The notes under the pieces: generated by a model
What the model was told of the DNA's origin: nothing
The model's input: only the letters and a program-made list of their open reading frames with translations
Databases searched by the model: none
Assembly (NCBI RefSeq): GCF_001584185.1
Contig: NZ_CP013234.1
Span: 1,612,001-1,676,000, forward strand
DNA from: Collimonas pratensis
GTDB taxonomy: Bacteria > Pseudomonadota > Gammaproteobacteria > Burkholderiales > Burkholderiaceae_D
Reading direction: 5' to 3'
DNA length: 64,000 bases
Position numbers and translations under genes: made by a program
In this document: one piece after another, positions 36,460 through 46,053 of the stretch
How positions within the stretch are numbered: the first letter of the stretch is position 1
How the letters are laid out: each line of letters starts with the position of its first letter

Positions 36460-37947
36460 ATGATGAGTAGTCCCATCGCACTCGGGATTGATCTCGGCAC
36501 GTCGGAGCTGAAGGCCGTGCTGTTGGATGAAGGCGGCACGGTGCTGGCGCACGCCGGCGTCAGGCTGGGTATCTCGCGGCCGCAAGCCGGCTGGTCCGAA
36601 CAGGATCCGGAAAGCTGGTGGCAAGCCTGTCTCTCGGCCTTGCATGAGTTGCGGCAATCGCAGCCGGACGCCTACGCGCGGCTGCGCTGCATCGGCCTGT
36701 CCGGGCAGATGCACGGCGCGGTCTTGCTGGACCAGGCGGACCGCGTGTTGCGGCCGGCCATCCTGTGGGACGATTCGCGCGCTATCGTACAGTCGCAATG
36801 GCTGCAGCAGCTGCATCCCGAGTTTGCCGCGGTGACCGGCAGCCTGCCGATGGCCGGCTTGACGGCGCCCAAGCTGCTGTGGCTACGGCAGCACGAGCCG
36901 CAGGTCTTCAACGAAATTTCCTGCGTCCTCTCGCCCAAGGATTACCTACGCTTGCGCCTCACCGGCGAACGCGTCAGCGATGTTTCCGACGCTGCCGGCA
37001 CGCTCTGGCTGGATGTCGCCAAACGCGACTGGTATGAGCCGATGGTGCAGGCCTGCGGCTTGCGGCTGCAGCAGTTGCCGCGGCTGGTAGAAGGCTCCGC
37101 CGCCTCGGCCGGCTTGAGCGCCGCTGCTGCGCAACAGCTCGGACTGCACGCTGAACTGCTGGTGGCCGGTGGTGGCGGCGATAATCCGGTTTCCGCGGTC
37201 GGCATCGGCGCCATCGCCGCTGGCGATGGCTTCATCACGCTGGGCACCAGCGCCGCCATCGTCGCCATCACCGATCACGCCGCCGGCAATCCTGCCAGCG
37301 CGGTCCACAGCTTCTGCCATGCGCTGCCGCAGCGCTGGTACACCATGGGGGCGATGCTGGCCGGCGCCAGCTGCCTGCGCTGGGTGACTCAGCTGCTGGG
37401 ACAGGCGAACGAACAAGCGTTGCTGCAACTGGTGCAGCAACGCTTGCCGCAGACGCAGCCGATTGCTGCCGCCGTTCCCTTGTTCCTGCCGTATCTGGCG
37501 GGCGAGCGTACGCCGCATAACGATCCCTTGCTGCGCGGTGGTTTCATGAACCTGGATTACGACAGTTCGCCGGCCATGCTCGGCTATGCAGTGCTGGAAG
37601 GCGTCGGCTTCGGCTTGCTGGATGCGCTGCATGCGGTGCAGTCGGCGGGAGCGGCGGTCGGCGCCTGCGCGCTGGTCGGCGGTGGCGCGCGCAGCAACTA
37701 TTGGGCGCAATTGCTATCCAACCTGCTCGACCGGGAAATTCATACCCTGATAGGTAGTGAGCTGAGCGCTTGCATAGGCGCGGCCAAACTCGGTTTCCTG
37801 GCCTATGGGCAGGGCGCTGCTTTGCTGGCGAGCGGCATGCCGGTGAAAGACCGTTTCTTTCCGGTCGCCGCCCAGCAGCCGATGTTGCAAGAACGCTACC
37901 GGAAATTCCGCGGATTGTTGGCAGCGGCACAAGCCCTGCACGATTGA
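36460..37947 (+). CDS. xylB: Xylulokinase
   Basis: Phosphorylates D-xylulose to xylulose 5-phosphate with ATP (FGGY kinase family); 495 residues, cytoplasmic. N-terminal ATP-site motif GIDLGTSELKAVLLDEGG; xylulokinase-type IGLSGQMHGAVLLDQADRV near residue 83; catalytic Asp region near 240 (GGGGDNPVSAVG); C-terminal ADP-binding TPHNDPLLRGGF and GGGARSNYWAQLL. The pattern fits XylB better than glycerol or gluconate kinases. It lies 22 bases after the lacI gene. No xylose isomerase or pentitol dehydrogenase is in the window, so the imported sugar must be xylulose itself or be converted elsewhere. Confidence 0.92.
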   Translation: MMSSPIALGIDLGTSELKAVLLDEGGTVLAHAGVRLGISRPQAGWSEQDPESWWQACLSALHELRQSQPDAYARLRCIGLSGQMHGAVLLDQADRVLRPAILWDDSRAIVQSQWLQQLHPEFAAVTGSLPMAGLTAPKLLWLRQHEPQVFNEISCVLSPKDYLRLRLTGERVSDVSDAAGTLWLDVAKRDWYEPMVQACGLRLQQLPRLVEGSAASAGLSAAAAQQLGLHAELLVAGGGGDNPVSAVGIGAIAAGDGFITLGTSAAIVAITDHAAGNPASAVHSFCHALPQRWYTMGAMLAGASCLRWVTQLLGQANEQALLQLVQQRLPQTQPIAAAVPLFLPYLAGERTPHNDPLLRGGFMNLDYDSSPAMLGYAVLEGVGFGLLDALHAVQSAGAAVGACALVGGGARSNYWAQLLSNLLDREIHTLIGSELSACIGAAKLGFLAYGQGAALLASGMPVKDRFFPVAAQQPMLQERYRKFRGLLAAAQALHD

Positions 37948-37980
37948 TTTTTAAATATTTTATAGAGAAAAGGAAGCGCC

Positions 37981-38946
37981 ATGAATCAGCTGGAACAATT
38001 GAAGCAATACACCACGGTGGTCGCCGACACCGGCAATTTCAAGCAGCTGGCGCAATTCAAGCCGCGCGATGCCACCACCAATCCTTCGCTGATCTTGAAA
38101 GCCGTCCAGCAAGCTGACTATGCACCCTTGCTGGCCGAGACCGTCACCGCCCACGCCGACAGCAAGCTGGAGCAGATTGTCGATCAGGTGCTGGTGCGCT
38201 TCGGCCTGGAAATCCTGAAAGTGGTGCCGGGCCGGGTCTCCACCGAAGTCGACGCCCGTCTCAGCTTCGATACTGCCGCCACGGTGGCGCGCGCGCGCCG
38301 CATCATGGCGCTGTACGAAGCCGCCGGCATCGGCCGCGAGCGGGTGCTGATCAAGGTAGCTTCGACCTGGGAAGGGATCCAGGCGGCGCGCATCCTGGAA
38401 CTGGACGGCATCCGCTGCAACCTGACCTTGCTGTTTTCCTTCTGCCAGGCGGTGGCCTGCGGCGACGCCAAGGTGCGCCTGATTTCACCGTTCGTCGGCC
38501 GCATCTACGACTGGTACAAGAAATCGGCAGGCGCAGCCTGGGACGAGGCGGCCAACACGCTGGCCAACGATCCTGGCGTCAAGTCGGTGGCGCAGATCTA
38601 CAGCTACTACAAGCGTTTTGGCATAGAGACTGAAGTGATGGGAGCGAGCTTCCGCAACGTCGGCCAGATTGCGGCGCTGGCCGGATGCGATCTGCTGACT
38701 ATCAGCCCGGAACTGCTGGCGCAGCTGCAAGCCAGCGATGCCGATTTGCCGCGTGCGCTGGGCAAGGATGGCGCCGCCGGCGCCGATCTGAAGCAGGTCA
38801 GCTACAACGAGGCGGAATTTCGCTACGCCCTGAACGACGATGCAATGGCGACGGAAAAACTGGCGGAAGGGATACGCGGTTTCGCAGCCGATGCGATCAA
38901 GCTCGACAAGATCATCGAAGGCTTGATCGCTGCCGCCCACAAGTAA
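37981..38946 (+). CDS. tal: Transaldolase
   Basis: Transfers dihydroxyacetone units between sugar phosphates in the non-oxidative pentose phosphate pathway; 321 residues, the length of the TalB class. Conserved Schiff-base region [19 protein letters not shown] with Lys about 125; [14 protein letters not shown] at residue 22 and [14 protein letters not shown] near 165 are signature segments. RBS AAAAGGAAG eight bases before ATG. Last gene of the operon, 33 bases after xylB; it would take up the xylulose 5-phosphate made by the kinase. Confidence 0.95.
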   Translation: MNQLEQLKQYTTVVADTGNFKQLAQFKPRDATTNPSLILKAVQQADYAPLLAETVTAHADSKLEQIVDQVLVRFGLEILKVVPGRVSTEVDARLSFDTAATVARARRIMALYEAAGIGRERVLIKVASTWEGIQAARILELDGIRCNLTLLFSFCQAVACGDAKVRLISPFVGRIYDWYKKSAGAAWDEAANTLANDPGVKSVAQIYSYYKRFGIETEVMGASFRNVGQIAALAGCDLLTISPELLAQLQASDADLPRALGKDGAAGADLKQVSYNEAEFRYALNDDAMATEKLAEGIRGFAADAIKLDKIIEGLIAAAHK

Positions 38947-38971
38947 GCTGGGGCGCCCGGCGGCGGGCATA

Positions 38972-40282
38972 TCAGCTCGCCGTATCGTCTTTCAGCGCGC
39001 GCTGGCGCCAGCGCCAGTTGAGCAGGCCCAGGGCCAGCACGGCATGCAGCAGCGCTATGCCGAGCATGGTCCAGGCGCTGCCGAAATGCAGCGGCATGAA
39101 AAATATCGCCAGTCCGTTTAATCCCAGCACGCGCGCCATGAATGGCAGCAAGCCGTTGATCACCGCCAGGTAGAGGATGGTGGTGGCGCCGGCGCGTTTG
39201 CCTTTGCGGGAAAAGGCAAAGAACAGATAGACGCAGCAATCGCGCAATAGCATCAGCGCCAGCGTCACGGCCAGCGAGGGGCTGTAGGCGAAGCGCGGCG
39301 GCAGCTCGATAGGCGGTATCTGGCCGTTGTTGACCAGGAGCAGCAAGGCAAAGCAGAAACTCAATGCCAGCGTGCTGGGCCAGATCGGCAGGTTGCGCAA
39401 GAAGCCTTGCCAATTGCCGGCCTCGATGCGGGCGACGATGCGTTGCCAGAGCGCGATATCGTTTTCTTCTGTGAACAAGGCGGCATAGGTCATCGCCATG
39501 GCCAGCAGCAAACCTATCCACAGCAGGCCAGTGCCGTCGGCGAAACCGGCGAGGTAGGCGGCCAGCAGGCAGCAGCCGAGCGGCCAGGCCCAGGGGATAG
39601 TGCTGATTTGCAGTGCGCTGTTCATGCTGCGCCACGCTGCGAAGACGGCGAGGGTGGCCAGGAACACCATGCTGCCCAGCAGGAAAGAGGCATAGGCAAA
39701 GCCCGTGCCCCACCACTGGATGACGGTGTCGGTGTGGGAACGGAACGGCGGCGCGAACATGACCGCGATCACCACCACCGCCCAGGCGATGCCGCCGCGC
39801 TGCACGGCGCGTATGTCGCTGCGCATCAGATGCAGGTTAAGGGCGATGGTGGCGGCGTGCATCAGGATGCCGAGGGCTAACAGCGTCAGTCCGGCGCTCA
39901 AGGTCATGCTGCGTCCGCCGGCAATGGCAGTGACTGCGAACACCGCCAGGCAGATCAGTCCGCCATACCAGTTGAAGGCAGTGGCGCCGAACAATTTACC
40001 CCAGGTCATGGTCCACGGATCGAGCGCGCTCATGCGCTGCTGGTCCCAGGTCTTGTCGCGGATTTCATCGATCACGGAACTGCTGGCGTTGCGCGTGCCC
40101 CACAGGCAGACAATGCCGCCGAATAAAATCAGCGCTACGCTATCGAGCGCCAGGCCGTCGGGAAGATTGGCGGCGGCATAGCTGAGCGTGAAAAACACCA
40201 GTCCGAGGATGGCCGGCATGGCGACCAGCCGGTGCAGGGAAAACTGCAACCACAGGTTGCGCTTGAATTCAGGATTGATCAC
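38972..40282 (-). CDS. ABC-2-type membrane protein (permease) of an exporter-like pair
   Basis: Inner-membrane protein of 436 residues with about ten hydrophobic segments. Function unknown; it is taken to be the permease of the ATPase encoded just upstream because its start overlaps that gene's stop by four bases (ATGA). Segments such as LFFTLSYAAANLPDGLALDS, RNASSSVIDEIRDKTWDQQR and LTLLALGILMHAATIALNL show a large periplasmic and cytoplasmic loop pattern. The cytoplasmic segment with DEIRDKTWDQQRMS is typical of ABC-2-type permeases near the coupling helix. It resembles the poorly characterised ABC permease pairs of Burkholderiales; no substrate clue. Confidence 0.75.
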   Translation of the reverse strand: MINPEFKRNLWLQFSLHRLVAMPAILGLVFFTLSYAAANLPDGLALDSVALILFGGIVCLWGTRNASSSVIDEIRDKTWDQQRMSALDPWTMTWGKLFGATAFNWYGGLICLAVFAVTAIAGGRSMTLSAGLTLLALGILMHAATIALNLHLMRSDIRAVQRGGIAWAVVVIAVMFAPPFRSHTDTVIQWWGTGFAYASFLLGSMVFLATLAVFAAWRSMNSALQISTIPWAWPLGCCLLAAYLAGFADGTGLLWIGLLLAMAMTYAALFTEENDIALWQRIVARIEAGNWQGFLRNLPIWPSTLALSFCFALLLLVNNGQIPPIELPPRFAYSPSLAVTLALMLLRDCCVYLFFAFSRKGKRAGATTILYLAVINGLLPFMARVLGLNGLAIFFMPLHFGSAWTMLGIALLHAVLALGLLNWRWRQRALKDDTAS

Positions 40283-41256
40283 GATGCGCTCCCGCTTTTG
40301 CCTGGGTTGCTGGTTTGTCCGTTTTCGTAGCTTGCTACCGAACGCAGATAGGATTGCTGCAGGTTTTCTTTTTGATCGGCGAAACCGCAGACCGGCAGGC
40401 CGGCGCCGACCAGGCGCGCCAGCAGGGCGGCCTGGGCGTGCTCGTCGCCGCTGAAGTTGAATTCGGCGCTGCGCTCATCGCTGGCGGTGACTTGCAGCGC
40501 CGGTTCCGCGGCCAGCTGTGCCTGCAGCCTGGCGTCTGGCTGGGCCAGCATCAGCCGCAGCGAGCGCGGCGGGGATTGTCCCAGCGCTTGCTGGCTGCCG
40601 TTGTGGACCAGGGCGCGGTACTCCAGCACCCGCCCTTCGCGCAGCGCCAGCATATGGCTAGAGTATTCATCCAGCTCGGCCAGGATGTGCGACGACACCA
40701 GCAGCGTCATGCCATTGGCCTGCAACTGACGGAACAGCCCCGCCAGGCTGGCGCGGGCTTCTGGGTCGAGGCCGGAGGCGGGCTCGTCCAGCAGCAGGAT
40801 TTTCGGTCCGTGGATGATGGCTTGGCCGATGGCGACCCGCTGACGCAGGCCGCGCGACAGTTTGTCGCAAGTCTGTTGCAGGCGGTCGCTCAGTCCCAGC
40901 TGGCGGGCGGTGGTCTGGATCGCCTGGGCAATCTCCGCTTCCGGCAAGCCTTGCGCTGCCGCGGCATATTCAAAGCATTGGGCCACGGTCAGCGTCTGGT
41001 ACAAGCCGTAGAAATCGGACAGGTAGCCCATGATCCGATGTACTTCGCGCGGCTGTTCCAGCACGTCCATGCCGGCCACGCTGATGGATCCGGCGAGCGG
41101 AGTTTCGAGGCCGGCGATGCAGCGCATCAGCGTGGTTTTGCCGGCGCCGTTGGAGCCGACCAGCGCAGTCACGCTGCCGGCTTCGACTTCCAGGCTGACC
41201 TGGTGCAGGGCGCGATGGCCGGGGTAGTCGAAGGTAAGGCCAGAGATTTTTATCAT
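40279..41256 (-). CDS. ABC transporter ATP-binding protein (exporter-type)
   Basis: Cytoplasmic single-domain ATPase of 325 residues. Start ATG 41256 (MIKISGLTFDYPG); frame is open further to 41469 but that runs into a repeat. Walker A VGSNGAGKTTLMRCI (about residue 40), Q-loop MGYLSDFYGLYQTL, signature LSRGLRQRVAIGQAI, Walker B ILLLDEPASGLDPEARA and H-loop VSSHILAELDEY are all intact. The C-terminal 80 residues (LMLAQPDARLQAQ...) form an additional domain like those of drug- or antibiotic-type exporters. Paired with the membrane protein downstream. Confidence 0.92.
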   Translation of the reverse strand: MIKISGLTFDYPGHRALHQVSLEVEAGSVTALVGSNGAGKTTLMRCIAGLETPLAGSISVAGMDVLEQPREVHRIMGYLSDFYGLYQTLTVAQCFEYAAAAQGLPEAEIAQAIQTTARQLGLSDRLQQTCDKLSRGLRQRVAIGQAIIHGPKILLLDEPASGLDPEARASLAGLFRQLQANGMTLLVSSHILAELDEYSSHMLALREGRVLEYRALVHNGSQQALGQSPPRSLRLMLAQPDARLQAQLAAEPALQVTASDERSAEFNFSGDEHAQAALLARLVGAGLPVCGFADQKENLQQSYLRSVASYENGQTSNPGKSGSAS

Positions 41257-41719
41257 GGGAGCCGATCTTATAGAGACAGTATGGACATGATAGCAATGTA
41301 GGGCCTGTCCCCATTTGATTTGGGAGTGCGAACGCGCGGCCGGCGTTACAGGCCTAGGCGCAGCGACGCGCCGTAGCGGTGCTACGGCAAGGAGCTGCAA
41401 CGACGGCATGTGACGCCGGCAGCCGTTCCCGGAGGGTTCAAGCCAAAACGTGCGCTGGCCGCGTTGCATGGCTTGCTGGGGCTTCAGCCCCAGCTACGCC
41501 ACGCGCCTTGCCAGCACACGTTTTGGCTTGAACGCATCTCCCAAATCAAATGGGGACAGGCCCTAAGTTGCCAATAATAAAGCAATCCGCCGCCAAAGCG
41601 GTAAATTGCGGCCGGCAACGGCCTGTATCAATAGGCGTCCAGCTGTTACCAAATGATTCACCTGCCGCGGCACAGCGCCAACTCCGGTTAAATACGCGTT
41701 TTGATCCGAGGAGATTGCA
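41257..41719 (+). other. 463-bp intergenic region largely occupied by a palindromic element
   Basis: Between the divergent ABC ATPase and Spy-like genes. A 267-base element with inverted ends (41299-41565) fills the middle. The rest, 41566-41719, holds the RBS (GGAGATTG) of the Spy-like gene at 41711 and presumably its promoter, of which I see no strong match. Confidence 0.5.
41299..41565. repeat. 267-bp inverted-repeat element with GGGCCTGTCCCC ends
   Basis: The ends TAGGGCCTGTCCCCATTTGA and the complement at 41546-41565 are perfect inverted repeats extended by GATTTGGGAG/CTCCCAAATC. A nested pair (41436-41452 and 41517-41533, GTTCAAGCCAAAACGTG) and an inner stem CTGGGGCTTCAGCCCCAG make the whole interior palindromic. 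The head TCAAATGGGGACAGG resembles the GTCAA(A/T)TGGGGTCAG head of the elements at 47888 and 57639. Confidence 0.75.
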
Positions 41720-42307
41720 ATGCAAGGAAAGCCGCTGTCATCCACCGTGAAGCTTGCTTCGTTGGCCGTCATGGCCGCCCTGAGTCTGGGCCTGGCGAGG
41801 CCAGCGCTGGCCTCGCCGGTGATGGACTTCCGCACTGAAGACCTGCTGTCGGTCGCCGACGGCCTGAAGGACGATCTGCACCTGAATCCGAACCAGCAAA
41901 CCTTGTGGCGTCAGCTGGAAGGCAAGTCGCGCAGCATCATCAGCGAACGCCAAAAGCGGCAGCAGCTGATCCAGGCCAGCATGGCGAACGGCTTGAATAA
42001 TCCGACGCTGGACCTGCGCCAGCTGTCGGCCGCGATCGACGCCGAGTCGGCTTTGGCGCTGCAGGACGGACGCCAGCTGCGCGAGCTGTGGCTGACCATG
42101 AACGATGCGCTCGACGACCAGCAGCGGCAGACCGCAAGAGCTTTCCTGGCGGACCGGCTGCAACGGGTCGACGTCGCGTCTTGCGACCGCAGCTCGGTGG
42201 TGCCCAAGGATAAGTCGTCCGACAAGGGACATGGCAAGGGCATGGGTGGCATGGGCGGTGGCGGCGGTATGGGAGGCGGAAGTTCGTCGATGGGCAACGG
42301 TTTGTAA
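41720..42307 (+). CDS. Spy/CpxP-like periplasmic protein
   Basis: 195 residues. A signal peptide (LASLAVMAALSLGLARPALA-SP) is followed by a helical domain with the LTxxQ-like LHLNPNQQTLWRQL typical of the Spy/CpxP periplasmic chaperone and heavy-metal-sensor family, and a second repeat-like helix MNDALDDQQRQTARAFL. The C-terminal 30 residues are Gly/Met-rich (HGKGMGGMGGGGGMGGG), which may be flexible or metal binding. No metal-efflux operon is adjacent; the next genes code for two lipoproteins. The RBS lies within AGGAGATTGCA ahead of the ATG. Confidence 0.78.
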   Translation: MQGKPLSSTVKLASLAVMAALSLGLARPALASPVMDFRTEDLLSVADGLKDDLHLNPNQQTLWRQLEGKSRSIISERQKRQQLIQASMANGLNNPTLDLRQLSAAIDAESALALQDGRQLRELWLTMNDALDDQQRQTARAFLADRLQRVDVASCDRSSVVPKDKSSDKGHGKGMGGMGGGGGMGGGSSSMGNGL

Positions 42308-42503
42308 TGTCACATGAAATCGTTGAATGTAATTCTTTGTGAAGATATTTTTGCGGTCGGCGGCATTTAACAAAAATTTGCAAATTGCCATGCCTTGATT
42401 CCCTTGTATCCGGTTTTTCTCCACTAGAATGTTTGCAGCCGCTATGGCGGATGTCTATCAATGCATCGTCGATCTGATCGATGGCTTACTAGTGGATGGT
42501 GGA

Positions 42504-43028
42504 ATGCGGTTAAAACGGATTAGTGGTTTGCTGGCGTTGTGCGCGGTAATGGGGTTGACTGCTTGCAGTTCGGTATTGACAGAAGGCAGTTCCGCCGCCG
42601 CCGGCGTCGCCGGCACCGCGCTGGCGGGCAAAGTGACCAACAACGCCGCGGTGGCGACCGGCATCGGTCTCGGCGTGCAAGCCGCGGCGCGCGCCGGCTT
42701 GCAGTATGAGCAGCGCAAGATACACGGCGAAGAGCAGGACAGTATCGCCAAGGCCGCCGGCGAACTGGCGGTCGGCGCGGTCGGCAAATGGCAGATCAAG
42801 CATTCCTTGCCGATCGAAGACAATCTGCGCGGCCGCGTCACGGTCAGCCGCGTCATCAGCACGGAAGGCATGAGCTGCAAGGAAATCGTGTTTTCCGTCG
42901 ACGGCCTGGTGGACCAGATCAACAAGCCGGACAGCGAATTTTATGTCGCAACCATCTGTCGTGCCGGCCAAGGCTGGAAATGGGCCTCGGCCGAACCGGC
43001 TACCGAGCGCTGGGGAGCTTTGCAGTGA
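42504..43028 (+). CDS. Lipoprotein of unknown function, first of a tandem paralogous pair
   Basis: 174 residues from ATG 42504 (MRLKRISGLLALCAV); the frame is open upstream to 42429 without a convincing start. A lipoprotein signal ends at LTAC-SS. A Gly/Ala-rich segment (TGIGLGVQAAARAGL) follows, then a mixed strand domain with QWSVEHSLPIEDNLRGRVTVS-like pattern and a C-terminus ATERWGALQ. It shares this layout with the next gene, which overlaps its stop codon by one base (TGATG). Function not known; the pair probably sits in the inner leaflet of the outer membrane. Confidence 0.8.
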   Translation: MRLKRISGLLALCAVMGLTACSSVLTEGSSAAAGVAGTALAGKVTNNAAVATGIGLGVQAAARAGLQYEQRKIHGEEQDSIAKAAGELAVGAVGKWQIKHSLPIEDNLRGRVTVSRVISTEGMSCKEIVFSVDGLVDQINKPDSEFYVATICRAGQGWKWASAEPATERWGALQ

Positions 43029-43543
43029 TGCCGCTGTCACGCTCGCAGCGTGCTGCGATCATCGGCGCGGCAGTGCTGCTGGCTACACTGACGATCAGCG
43101 GCTGCAGCAGCATCGGCGGTTTTACCGGCGCTGCCGCCGGCGTCGCCAGCGGCGCCGTCACCTCCAATCCGGCCGTCGGCTACGCCATCGGCATCGGCGT
43201 CCAGGCGGCTACCGACGCTACCACCAAATACATTTTCCGCAACTGGCAAAAGGGCGAGCAGGACGAGATCGCTGCCGTGGTCGGCAATCTCGATGTCGGC
43301 CACGCCAGCCGCTGGGCGATCGTGCACCAGATCCCTTACGCCAACGAGCATGGAGAAGTGCGGGTGGTGCGCGTGATCGACACGCCGCTGGCCTTGTGCA
43401 AGGAAGTCATCATGTCGGTCGACAGTGGCGAGGGCGACCAGCTCAAGCGCGGCTGGTACACCGGCAGCGCCTGCCGCAGCAACGATATCTGGCGCTGGGC
43501 AGTGGCTGAGCCGGCGGTGGAGCGCTGGGGCAGCTTGCAATAA
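43028..43543 (+). CDS. Lipoprotein of unknown function, second of a tandem paralogous pair
   Basis: 171 residues, homologous to the preceding protein: lipoprotein signal LLATLTISGC-SS, Gly-rich VGYAIGIGVQAATDA, then KGEQDEIAAVVGNLDVGHASRW and a C-terminus AVERWGSLQ that matches ATERWGALQ upstream. Identity is clearest in the Gly/Ala stretch and in the C-terminal 15 residues. Start ATG 43028 shares its A with the upstream stop TGA, so it is translated by coupling. The 171- and 174-residue length match and the conserved ends speak for gene duplication. Confidence 0.82.
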   Translation: MPLSRSQRAAIIGAAVLLATLTISGCSSIGGFTGAAAGVASGAVTSNPAVGYAIGIGVQAATDATTKYIFRNWQKGEQDEIAAVVGNLDVGHASRWAIVHQIPYANEHGEVRVVRVIDTPLALCKEVIMSVDSGEGDQLKRGWYTGSACRSNDIWRWAVAEPAVERWGSLQ

Positions 43544-43640
43544 GCTGGCGCGGCAGCGATGCCTGGAAAGAATGACCGTCACCTGCATGACAGCTATTCA
43601 GATGAAATGTATAGTGTGCTGATTCTTTTCAGGATCAAAA

Positions 43641-44018
43641 ATGACCGCACCTTCAAAAAGCCCGCTGCAGGTTGTGCAGGCCCAGCTTGACGCCTACAAC
43701 GCTAAAGACATCGAAGCTTTGCTGCTGGCCTATGCGCCGGACGCCGAACAGTACACGCTGCATGGCGCCCTGCTGGCGCGCGGACAGGAACAGATGCGTG
43801 AGCGCTTCCTTGTCAGGTTTGGGGAACCGGACCTGCATGCGCGCCTGCTCAATCGCACCGTCATGGCGAACGTTGTAGTTGACTACGAACTGATCACCCG
43901 CAATTTTCCTGAAGGCGTCGGCACGGTCGAGATGATCTGTGTGTACGAAGTGGCGGAGGAGCGGATTCGCAAAGCTTCTTTTGCGGTTGGCGCAACCAGG
44001 ATGAACACTCGTCCGTGA
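43641..44018 (+). CDS. NTF2-like (SnoaL-type) protein
   Basis: Soluble protein of 125 residues with the cone-shaped NTF2 fold: an N-terminal helix (LQVVQAQLDAYNAKDIEALLLAY) and a curved sheet with AEQYTLHGALLARGQEQMRERF, ENFPEGVGTVEMICVYEVAEERI-like segments. Many such proteins are small-molecule binders or isomerases, with no predictable substrate here. It lies 54 bases before fosA on the same strand and may be co-transcribed. Confidence 0.82.
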   Translation: MTAPSKSPLQVVQAQLDAYNAKDIEALLLAYAPDAEQYTLHGALLARGQEQMRERFLVRFGEPDLHARLLNRTVMANVVVDYELITRNFPEGVGTVEMICVYEVAEERIRKASFAVGATRMNTRP

Positions 44019-44071
44019 GCCCGGGATAACGCCTTAGCCGGCTGGGCGTTTGCCATCAATACGGAGCAGGA

Positions 44072-44482
44072 ATGCTGAACGGATTAAACCATCTGACGCT
44101 GGCGGTAAGCGATCTTTCCCGCAGCGTGCATTTTTACCAGTCCACACTGGGCTTGCGCCTGTATGCCCGCTGGGATCATGGCGCTTATCTGTCGACAGGC
44201 GGGCTCTGGCTATGCCTGTCGCACGATCCGCGGCGGACTGACGCCGCTGGCGCTGACTATACTCACTACGCGTTCACGATTGCCGGCAGCGACTTTGCAG
44301 ATTTTGTGCAGGCGATGCGCAAGGCAGGCGTCGTTGAATGGAAAGATAATCGTAGCGAAGGCGCATCCTTTTACTTTCTCGATCCCGATGGCCACCAGCT
44401 GGAAGCCCATGTCGGCGACCTCGCCAGCCGCCTGCAGGCCTGCCGCGACCGGCCCTATGCAGGGATGCAGTTTTTCGATTGA
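44072..44482 (+). CDS. fosA: Fosfomycin resistance glutathione transferase FosA
   Basis: Inactivates fosfomycin by adding glutathione, a Mn- and K-dependent enzyme of the VOC family; 136 residues, cytoplasmic. Metal ligands are present at His7, His65 and Glu111 (one residue offset from the numbering usual in FosA). Substrate and potassium-site residues also match: Thr9, the [20 protein letters not shown] block with Lys91, Ser95, Glu96, Ser99 and Tyr101, and Arg120. Because all these are kept, it is likely active. It looks chromosomal: codon use is like its neighbours and no mobile element flanks it. Confidence 0.92.
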   Translation: MLNGLNHLTLAVSDLSRSVHFYQSTLGLRLYARWDHGAYLSTGGLWLCLSHDPRRTDAAGADYTHYAFTIAGSDFADFVQAMRKAGVVEWKDNRSEGASFYFLDPDGHQLEAHVGDLASRLQACRDRPYAGMQFFD

Positions 44483-44557
44483 TCTGAGAACTGGGGCGAG
44501 GAATTGACAGCTACCGGAGAGGCAGCTTACGGCCACCTCGCTCAACTTGCTAAGCCA

Positions 44558-45291
<734 letters not shown>

Positions 45292-45295
<4 letters not shown>

Positions 45296-46053
45296 TCGCT
45301 GTCTTCCTTGCCCAGGTAGGCTTCGATCACTTCCTGGTTGTTCTTGATTTCGTCGGGGCTGCCTTCGGCGATGATGCGGCCGAAATTGAGTACGGCGATG
45401 CGGTCGCACAAGCCCATCACGAAGCGCATGTCATGCTCGATCATGAAGATGCTGAAGCCGCGCTGCTTGATGTTCAGGATTTCTTCCATCAGTTCGGTTT
45501 TTTCGGCGGGATTCATGCCGGCCACCGGCTCGTCCAGCAACAGCAGCTTGGGCTTGGTTGCCAGTGCGCGGGCGAACTCCAGCTTGCGCTGTTCGCCATA
45601 GGACAGGCTGTCGGCCAGCATCTGCGCCTTGTGATCCAGGCGCAGCCAGGACAGCAGTTCCAAGGCCCGCTCGCGCGCCTGTGCTTCGATCTTGCGATAA
45701 CCGCCCAGGTTCAGCAGCACGCTGCCGAAGCTGTAATCCATGTGGTCGTGCATGCCGACCACGACGTTTTCCAGCAGCGTCATTTCCTTGAACACGCGGA
45801 TGTTCTGGAAAGTGCGGGCGATGCCGCGCTCGGTGATCTTGTGCGCGGCCACCTTGCCGATATCCTGGCCGTCGAATTCGATGGCGCCGCCGGAGGCGCG
45901 CAGCAAGCCGGTGATCAGGTTGAAGACGGTGGTCTTGCCGGCGCCGTTAGGACCGATCAGGCCGAAGATGCCGCCTTGCGGCACGTTGAAGTTGACGTCC
46001 TGCAGTACTTGCAGGCCGCCGAAGTTCTTGCTGATGTTCTTGAGTTGCAGCAT
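45292..46053 (-). CDS. livG: Branched-chain amino acid ABC transporter ATP-binding protein LivG
   Basis: Second ATPase of the same importer, 253 residues. Walker A IGPNGAGKTTVFNLI, signature LSYGEQRKLEFARAL (a variant usual for LivG), Walker B LLLLDEPVAGMNPAEK and the H-loop IEHDMRFVMGLCDR. The protein starts MLQLKNISKNFGGLQVLQDV. It overlaps livF by four bases and livM by one base, so the genes are tightly coupled. Confidence 0.95.

Noticed and set aside
41257..41469. N-terminal extension of the ABC ATPase back to 41469
   Set aside because: The extra residues come from the palindromic element. MIKISGLTFDYPG at 41256 is the normal start of such ATPases.
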